A stretch of 64,000 bases of DNA, from NCBI GenBank assembly GCA_009912175.1, contig WNDQ01000005.1, positions 43,511 through 107,510 of the forward strand. Reading direction: 5' to 3'. The DNA is from Paracidovorax wautersii (GTDB taxonomy: Bacteria > Pseudomonadota > Gammaproteobacteria > Burkholderiales > Burkholderiaceae_C). Each line of letters starts with the position of its first letter. The first letter of the stretch is position 1. A program made the translations under genes and the position numbers. Positions 56,233-64,000 of the stretch are shown here, one piece after another. The notes beneath the pieces are model-generated. The model made no database searches, was not told where the DNA came from, and was given only the letters and a program-made list of their open reading frames with translations.

Positions 56233-57714
56233 TCAGTCACTGTCCTTCCTGACCACCCGGTAGCGCTCGAGCGTGCGGGCGCGCGCTTGTTCATGGTCGA
56301 CGATGGGCGGTGGGTACACGTCGTCGCCCACGCCTGCGGCCTCGCGTTCGATGGGGCTGGCCAGCCAGGGTGTGTGGATCAGCTTGTCAGACAGCCGGGC
56401 CAGTTGTGGCAGGTAGCGCCGGATGAATTTGCCCTGCGGATCGAACTTGACGCTCTGGCGCACCGGGTTGAACACGCGGAACCAGGGCTGGGCGTCGCAG
56501 CCGCTGGACGCGGCCCACTGCCAGTTGCCGTTGTTGGCGGCTAGGTCGAAGTCGTTGAGTTTCTCGGCGAAGTAAGCCTCGCCGCGCCGCCAGGCGATGC
56601 CCAGGTCCTTGACCAGAAAACTGGCGGTCAGCATGCGCAGGCGGTTGTGCATGTAGCCCGTGGCGTTGATCTGTGCCATGGCGGCATCGACCAGCGGGTA
56701 GCCGGTGCGGCCCTCGCACCAGGCCGCGAACAGGGCGTCGGCGTGTTTGCCGTGCTCCCAGCGGATGTGGTCGTAGGCTGGATGGAAGGCGTGGTCCTCT
56801 ACATGCGGGAAGTTGGCCAGGATCTGGTGAAAGAAGTCGCGCCAGGCCAGTTCGCTCAGCCACACGGCCGCGCCTTCGCTGCCTTGCTGCTGGCGCTGCC
56901 AGGCCTGGCGGGCAAGCTCGCGGACCGAGACCGTGCCAAAACGCAGGTGCACGCCCAGGTAGCTGGGCCCCTTGACGGCCGGGAAATCGCGCGTGGCGTG
57001 GTAGTGGTCGAGCCGGTCGCGGAAGTCCTCGAACAGCGCGCGGCCGCCCGACTCGCCCGTGGGAATGGCCAGGTCGCGCAGGTTGCTGGGCTGAAAGCCC
57101 AGGTCGGGCAGGTCGAGCGGCGCGTGCCGCCAGCGCGGCGGCCGGGGGGCAAGCTTGCTGAAGTCGGCCGTGGCCGACGGGTGGGCGGCCAGCACACCGG
57201 GCTCGTCGGCGATGCGCTGCAGCCAGCGGCGTTTGTAGGGCGTGAAGACGGTGCAGGCCGTGCCGGCCTGGGTCTGGATCTCCTGGCGCTCGAAGACCAG
57301 GTGATCCTTGACCGTGTGGAAGGCAATGCCCAGATCGGCCAGGGCGCCGAGCACCCGCGCGTCGCGGCGCAGCGCAGCGGGTTCGTCGTCATGCGCGGCC
57401 CACACCACCTGCACGCCCAGCGACTGGGCAAGCAGCGGGATTTCGGACGCGGCCGGTCCTTGCAGGGTGATCAGGCCCGTTGCGTCGCTGCCTGCACGCT
57501 GGCGCAGCGCTGCGTCGAGTTCGGCCAGGCTGCGCACGATGAATTCGACGCGCCGATCCTGGCGCGGCAGCGGCTCCAGGATGTCGGTGTCGAAGACGAA
57601 GGCGACATGGACTTTGCCGCACTGCAGCAGCGCGCGATGCAGGGCGTGGTTGTCGGCGATGCGCAGATCGCGGCGCAACCAGAGCAGGCCGCTGGCGTAG
57701 GTGGCGTGGGGCAT
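56233..57714 (-). CDS. phrB: Deoxyribodipyrimidine photolyase (CPD class I)
   Basis: 493 residues. N-terminal antenna domain (GLLWLRRDLRIADNHAL) and a FAD-binding helical domain with LAWRDFFHQIL, the GRTGYPLVDAAMAQ segment, and NGNWQWAASSGCDAQPWFRVFNP. The Trp residues needed for electron transfer are in place. Repairs UV dimers with light. Start at 57714 chosen for the antenna motif at residue 8; upstream ATGs add unrelated sequence. Confidence 0.93.
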   Translation of the reverse strand: MPHATYASGLLWLRRDLRIADNHALHRALLQCGKVHVAFVFDTDILEPLPRQDRRVEFIVRSLAELDAALRQRAGSDATGLITLQGPAASEIPLLAQSLGVQVVWAAHDDEPAALRRDARVLGALADLGIAFHTVKDHLVFERQEIQTQAGTACTVFTPYKRRWLQRIADEPGVLAAHPSATADFSKLAPRPPRWRHAPLDLPDLGFQPSNLRDLAIPTGESGGRALFEDFRDRLDHYHATRDFPAVKGPSYLGVHLRFGTVSVRELARQAWQRQQQGSEGAAVWLSELAWRDFFHQILANFPHVEDHAFHPAYDHIRWEHGKHADALFAAWCEGRTGYPLVDAAMAQINATGYMHNRLRMLTASFLVKDLGIAWRRGEAYFAEKLNDFDLAANNGNWQWAASSGCDAQPWFRVFNPVRQSVKFDPQGKFIRRYLPQLARLSDKLIHTPWLASPIEREAAGVGDDVYPPPIVDHEQARARTLERYRVVRKDSD

Positions 57715-57802
57715 GGGTGGATGGATCGGGCTTTCGAGCCCCCCGATTGTGGGGCCGCCGTCGCGCAGCGGCATCCGGGCGGGCGCGGCATAAAATCGGC
57801 CC

Positions 57803-58645
57803 ATGCCCGCACCTGTTTCCTCTTCGATCCCCGCGCCGGACGCGCCGGCCGGCGCCAACCCGCCGATCAACCTGACCAATCACTTCCTCATTGCCATGCC
57901 TGGCCTGGAGGACGAGTTGTTCGGCAAGAGCGTGGTCTATCTGTGCGAGCACAACGAAAACGGTGCGCTCGGCCTGATGATCAACAAGCCCAGCGACTTC
58001 AGCCTCAAACATCTGTTCGAGAAGGTGGAGTTGCCGCTGGGCCGCGCCGACCTGGCCGATCAGCCGGTGTTCCAGGGCGGGCCGTTGCAGACCGAGCATG
58101 GCTTTGTGCTGCACGACGCCATGTCCGAAGGCGTGCTGGCCGGCCTGTCGGCCGTGCGGGTGCAGCGCCGCCAGATGCGCCGGCGCATCGCCGAGGCGGC
58201 GGAACAGCTGGTCGAAGAGGTGCTGGCCGCCGAGGCAGGTCATGGCGAGGGCGAGCGCGTGGCGGCGCAGGATGTCGATCTGCAGAGCCAGGCCCGCCCG
58301 CCGGTCGAAGGCGGCGACGAGCCCGCGCCCGAGGACGATGCCGCCGAGTCGGCCTATGCGTCGACCCTGCGCATTCCCAGCGGTGGCCTGGAGATGACGA
58401 CCTCGCGCGATGTGCTTGAAGCCGTGGCCTCGGGCGCCGGTCCGCGCCGCCTGCTGGTGTCGCTGGGCTATGCGTCCTGGGGACAAGGGCAGCTCGAATC
58501 GGAACTGGCCGAAAACAACTGGCTCACGGTCAGCGCCGACGCGTCCGTCATCTTCGACACGCCGGTCGAGCAACGCTACAGCCGCGCGCTGTCGCTGCTG
58601 GGCATCAGCGAATACATGCTGTCGCAGCAGGCGGGCCACGCATGA
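57803..58645 (+). CDS. YqgE/AlgH (DUF179) family protein with a large internal insert
   Basis: 280 residues against about 190 in the family. The N-terminal half (NHFLIAMPGLEDELFGKSVVYLCEHN, GLMINKP, QPVFQGGPLQTEHGFVLHD) and the C-terminal half (YASTLRIPSGGLEMTTSRDVLEA, RLLVSLGYASWGQGQLESE) are normal. Between them, residues about 107-185, sits an extra Arg/Glu/Ala-rich stretch that is likely helical then disordered. Precedes ruvX with a 4-bp overlap as usual. A TAAAAT box ends 7 bp before the ATG, so the mRNA may be leaderless. Confidence 0.88.
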   Translation: MPAPVSSSIPAPDAPAGANPPINLTNHFLIAMPGLEDELFGKSVVYLCEHNENGALGLMINKPSDFSLKHLFEKVELPLGRADLADQPVFQGGPLQTEHGFVLHDAMSEGVLAGLSAVRVQRRQMRRRIAEAAEQLVEEVLAAEAGHGEGERVAAQDVDLQSQARPPVEGGDEPAPEDDAAESAYASTLRIPSGGLEMTTSRDVLEAVASGAGPRRLLVSLGYASWGQGQLESELAENNWLTVSADASVIFDTPVEQRYSRALSLLGISEYMLSQQAGHA

Positions 58646-59064
58646 CGGTGCTGGAGGCCGCATCGGCCGCCGTGCCGTCGGCGCAGCAAAGTTTTCTGGC
58701 CTTCGACTTCGGCCCCAAACGCACCGGCGTGGCCACGGGCAATCGCCTGCTGGCCCACGCGCAGCCCCGGCCGACCCTGCGCGTCGAGGGCGATGCCCGT
58801 TTTGCGGCCATCGCCCGCCTGATCGCCGAGTGGCAGCCCGATGCGCTGGTGGTCGGCATCCCCTGCCATCCCGACGGCGCGCCGCACGAGATGACCCGCG
58901 CGGCCACGCGTTTTGCGCGCCAGCTCGACGGCCGCTTCGGCCTGCCGGTCTACACCGTCGACGAGCGTTACAGCACGACCGAGGCGCACGCCGCGGGCGC
59001 GCGCGATGCCGACGCGGGCGCGGCGTGCGTGATCCTGGAGCAGTTCCTGCGCCAGCTGAGTTGA
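58642..59064 (+). CDS. ruvX: RuvX/YqgF-type Holliday junction resolvase/16S processing nuclease
   Basis: 140 residues. RNase H-like fold: FLAFDFGPKRTGVATGN with the first catalytic Asp, DALVVGIPCHPDG, and the C-terminal YTVDERYSTTEA motif. Processes pre-16S rRNA ends and can resolve DNA junctions. Overlaps yqgE by ATGA, a conserved pairing. pyrR or pyrB, often next in this group, is absent here. Confidence 0.9.
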   Translation: MTVLEAASAAVPSAQQSFLAFDFGPKRTGVATGNRLLAHAQPRPTLRVEGDARFAAIARLIAEWQPDALVVGIPCHPDGAPHEMTRAATRFARQLDGRFGLPVYTVDERYSTTEAHAAGARDADAGAACVILEQFLRQLS

Positions 59065-59105
59065 GCGGCGTTGGACACCACACACGACACAGGAGTCTGG
59101 ATCGC

Positions 59106-59869
59106 ATGGCCTTGAAGTTCTGGCGCGCCAGCGTGCGCATCGCCCGCGTGCTGGCGCATGCCCTGCATGGCTGGTGATCATCCGGCGGCGGTTCGCGGCC
59201 ATGAGCCAGCCCGAGCGCGAGGCGCAGGTGCAGTGGTGGGCGCGTGGCATGCTCGAGCGCATGGGCGTCGCGCTGGAGGTGCGCGGCACGCCGCCCGCGG
59301 TGGCGCCGGTGCGGACGCCGGTGCTGCTGGTGGCCAACCACCTGTCGTGGCTGGACATTCTGGTGATGCACGCCAGCCGCTTCTGCCGTTTCGTCTCCAA
59401 GGACGACGTGCACGGCTGGCCGCTGGTCGGCACGCTGGCCACGGGCGCGGGCACGCTCTACATCGAGCGCAACTCGCGGCGCGATGCCCAGCGGGTCGCG
59501 CACGCCATGGCCAACGCGCTGCAGCAGGGCGATGTGGTCGCGGTGTTTCCGGAAGGCACGACGGGCGAGGGCTATGAGGTGCTGCCTTTCCACGCCAATT
59601 TGCTGCAGTCGGCCATCGCCGTCGATGCGCCCGCGCAGCCCGTGGCGCTGGCCTACCTGAACGCCCGCACGGGCGCGCCCAGCCGGGATGCACTCTACGT
59701 GGGCGACGACACGCTGGTCGGATCGCTGTGGCGCACGCTGACCGCCGAGGGATTGCGCGCCGTGGTGATCTACGGCACGCCCGAAACCGCCGCTGGCCGC
59801 TCGCGCCGCGAATGGGCCCAAGGCCTGCGCGAACGTGTCGCCAGCCAGCTTGAGCAGGCCTTGGGCTAA
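59106..59869 (+). pseudogene. 1-acyl-glycerol-3-phosphate acyltransferase (PlsC-like), frameshifted near the N-terminus
   Basis: The N-terminal amphipathic start (MALKFWRASVRIARVLAHALHGW) at 59106 and the catalytic part (VANHLSWLDILVMHA with the HX4D motif, then FPEGTTGEG) lie in different frames. One base is missing at about 59171-59174 (GGTGATC where GGCTGATC is expected), which puts a TGA after HGW. Restoring it gives about 254 residues. Makes phosphatidic acid at the inner membrane. An internal ATG at 59174 could give a shortened enzyme that keeps the HX4D site. Confidence 0.75.
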
Positions 59870-61442
59870 AGCATCTCGTCGGGCGCGAAGGGCCCGATGA
59901 TCTTGAGCATGAGCTGCAGCGGCACGCTGGCATCGGGCTCGCCCCAGCCGGTGGGCGCGGCCATGCCTGCGGGGGCGTGCCAGATCAACTGGCCGTCGCG
60001 CAGTTCCAGCCGGTAGGCGCCGCTGCCCAGGGTCGGCTCGACCGCGCGTGTGGCCTGGGCCGCGAGCGTACGGCTGCGAATGACGAGCGCCACCTCCGAG
60101 TTCTGCAGATAGCTGCGCAGGTCCAGGTTCATGGACCCGACCACGATCACCTGCCCGTCCATCACCAGCACCTTGGCATGCAGGCTGGCGAGTTCGGAAC
60201 CCGAGGTGCCCAGCCCCCGGATGCGCCGGGGCTGCTCGGCCCGCATCTCGTACAGCTCGATGCCCAGCGCCAGCAAGGCCTTGCGGTAGCGCGCGTAGCC
60301 GACGTGCGCCACCGGCGCGTCGTTGGACGCCAGCGAGTTGGTGAGCACCCGGATGCGCACCCCGCGGCGGCGCAACTCGCCAAAGACCGCCATCATCTGC
60401 GGGCCGGGCACGAAATAGGGCGAGACGATGAGCAGGTCCTCTTGCGCGCGGCGCATCAGGTCCATCAGCCCGTCGATGGTGGTCGGCTCCTGCGAGCCTT
60501 CGTGCTCGGGGTCGAGCTTGTCGGGCTGGTCGACCAGCATGAGGGCGGGGGCCCAGGTCAGCTTGAGTTGCCGCAGGTCGAAGCCGCGTGCCCGTTCGGC
60601 CACCGCGCGGCGCTCGGCCTCGCGGCCGCCGTCGTTGGACGGCTCGCCCTCGCCGGGCGGCAGGTCGTTGCCGGTCACCGCGAGCCGGCTGGCGGGCCTG
60701 GCCAGTGCCTCGATGTCCGATCGCGACTTGAGCGACTGCACCGGGTAGGACAGGTGGTTGTTCCAGTACTGGTCGAAGCTGCGCGACAGATCGGCCACGA
60801 TCGGCCCGGCGGCCAGCACATCCACGTCCACGAAGTGGCTCGCGTTGCCGCGCCCGAAGTAGGTCTCGCCCAGGTTGCGGCCGCCCGTGATGGCGATGCT
60901 GTTGTCGGCCACGAAGATCTTGTTGTGCATGCGCCGCTGGATGCGGTTGAAGTCATGCAGGGCGTCGAGCAGGCGCAGCGCCTGCGACTGGCGCGAGCCG
61001 GGCAGCGGGTTGAACAGCCGCACTTCGATGCCGGGCACCAGCGCGAGCTGCAGCACCTGCGCATTGCTGCCGGCGGTGTTGAGGTCGTCGAGCAGGATGC
61101 GGATGCGCACGCCGCGCGCGGCGGCATCGCGCAGCGCCTGCATCAGCGCGTCCGTCGTGGTGTCGGCATGAATGGCGTAGTACTGGATGTCGAGCGTCTT
61201 CTGCGCCGCTTCGATCAAGGCGATGCGGCTGGAGAAAGCCTGATGGGGCGATCCCAGCAGTTGAAAGCCCGAGACGCGCTGGCCCGCCGTCGATGGGCGC
61301 AAGGTCTGAGCTGTCCCAGCGACGTCTGCTGCGGCTGCTGCAGCGCGGTCGATACCGGCCGCTGGACATCGGTGGGCAGGCTGGAACAGGCCGCGAGCGC
61401 CAGGGCGGCGAGCCCGCCGAGCATGCGCGACCCGCGGCTCAC
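59866..61442 (-). pseudogene. Phospholipase D-family lipoprotein (cardiolipin synthase-like), frameshifted
   Basis: Two HKD motifs are intact: HNKIFVADN and HAKVLVMDG, each with the Asn/Gly context of phosphatidyl transferases; DILYYAIH-like N-terminal and LIVSPYFVPG segments are also normal. The lipoprotein signal (LGGLAALALAACSS) lies in another frame: a missing base at about 61303-61310 separates it from the main part. Original start is uncertain (GTG at 61442 gives a plausible signal). If the break is real the enzyme is not exported. Confidence 0.75.
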
Positions 61443-61509
61443 GCAGCGGCCTGTGGCAAGGGCGAACGAGACAAGGCCGGGGGAGGGCATGGCGGCGGCG
61501 TGGCGCGTG

Positions 61510-63408
<1,899 letters not shown>

Positions 63409-64000
63409 GGCGCGCATTATCGGGGGCGGCCTGGTTCGGCTTTGGCGGCAGACATCCATGGACACGCCCAGAAACGCCGGGAAGCGAGCGCTTGCCGCTG
63501 CGAGACGGTCGGTAGGAGCGCCAAGCCGGGGCTTCGGCTTGAGCGCCGTCGCTTTATATATAGAGGCCATAGATGCAGGCAGGTGCATCGTGTGATGACG
63601 CCGGATGCCGTGGAGGTTTTCGGGCTGTGCTGGGTGCATTCGCCGCCAGCGAGCTCGTCATCGGGGAAAGAGGGTTGAGGGGGCATCGGTCGAGCGCCAG
63701 CGCGTCGTCGCTTGTTGGGCCATAGACCACGCCAGGACGGGGATGGCTCCCGCAAAAAACACCGCGCAGGCTGTGCGGCACTCGATCAAAAAAGCTTTTT
63801 GCCGTTGAGTCTCGCCAGCGTCATTTTTCCGTGCCATAATTCGCCTCCCCGCAGCAAAGAGCGGTCCTGAGGGGACGAAGGGCGGCAGGGAGTTGATGGG
63901 GCCGAAGCTGGTTGGCTTGGGTGGCTGTGAAGCTGGGTTGAGGTTGCTGAGAGCGAGAAGCTTGAAGAAATCTGGATCGAAGCGAAGGAGCCACAAAAAG
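63409..64000. other. Non-coding region upstream of uup, possibly an RNA-operon leader at the window end
   Basis: 592 bp without a convincing gene. A plus-strand -10-like box CATAAT lies at 63835-63840 (weak -35), preceded by the palindrome AAAAAGCTTTTT at 63788-63799; downstream is purine-rich, apparently untranslated sequence running to the window end. Such long leaders are common before rRNA operons in this bacterial group, but nothing in view proves it. An AT-rich TTTATATATAG stretch at 63552-63562 could be part of the uup promoter on the other strand. Confidence 0.4.

Noticed and set aside
63658..63996. Minus-strand open frame of 112 codons at the window end
   Set aside because: No recognisable domain, no good ribosome site, and it covers the probable promoter/leader region. 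Kept as non-coding.

Overview
The window is strongly GC-rich DNA with dense, overlapping genes. The dusB-fis-purH order, Bug and Tct tripartite transport proteins, a DUF3422 protein, and an amide cluster of the Methylophilus fmd type all point to a Burkholderiales betaproteobacterium, most likely of the Comamonadaceae type. This placement is inferred from gene content; no rRNA gene is visible. No transposase, phage, CRISPR array, tRNA or rRNA gene was found.

Layout. 0-6.2 kb holds iron acquisition genes: a TonB-dependent siderophore receptor broken by an amber codon, a PIN protein overlapping an RlmL-like rRNA methyltransferase, and a PadR regulator with a siderophore-interacting ferric reductase (YqjI/YqjH type). 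6.3-10.7 kb holds TatD, a DNA glycosylase, a frameshifted spermidine-synthase-like gene and a GspE/PilB-type ATPase wrecked by an indel plus a 175-bp tandem duplication. 10.9-14.9 kb holds tctBA (tctA with a premature opal codon), an orphan NrtA/SsuA-like binding protein and an RHH/PIN toxin-antitoxin pair. 14.9-25.8 kb holds a seven-gene minus-strand operon (two flavin monooxygenases, an N-acetyltransferase, a GsiABCD/Dpp-type importer), a divergent third flavin monooxygenase and a LysR regulator; together they look like an uptake and cleavage route for S-substituted cysteine or glutathione derivatives. 26.1-29.5 kb holds an HMG-CoA-lyase-like enzyme, a class III CoA-transferase and a Bug binding protein in one operon. 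29.5-43.1 kb holds a DUF3422 gene, then an amide regulon: a hybrid kinase with an NCS1 transporter as its sensor, a LuxR-type response regulator, a urea/short-amide ABC importer (urtABCDE/fmdDEF type), aliphatic amidase, formamidase and FmdB. 43.2-46.8 kb is housekeeping (YqaA, dusB, fis, purH). 46.9-52.1 kb holds a LysR/DUF4865 pair and an iron-associated membrane cassette with a YncE-like lipoprotein. 52.1-63.4 kb holds vapBC, yciH, hemL, thiD, rubredoxin, photolyase, yqgE, ruvX, plsC, a phospholipase D lipoprotein and uup. The last 0.6 kb is non-coding and ends in what may be an RNA-operon leader.

Two features stand out beyond ordinary genes. First, two intergenic elements of about 271 bp (2611-2881 and 25848-26118) share no primary sequence in their arms but have the same three-stem fold: a 32-33 bp perfect outer stem, two abutting inner hairpins and a mirrored junction motif. 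This looks like a family kept by structure rather than by sequence. Second, two 89-bp copies of a diverged repeat ending in a DnaA-box-like word flank yciH.

An unusual number of genes carry one simple lesion (TonB receptor, speE-like, gspE, tctA, GNAT, DUF3422, plsC, phospholipase D). The set suggests either consensus errors in the assembly or recent gene decay; only read-level data can separate these.
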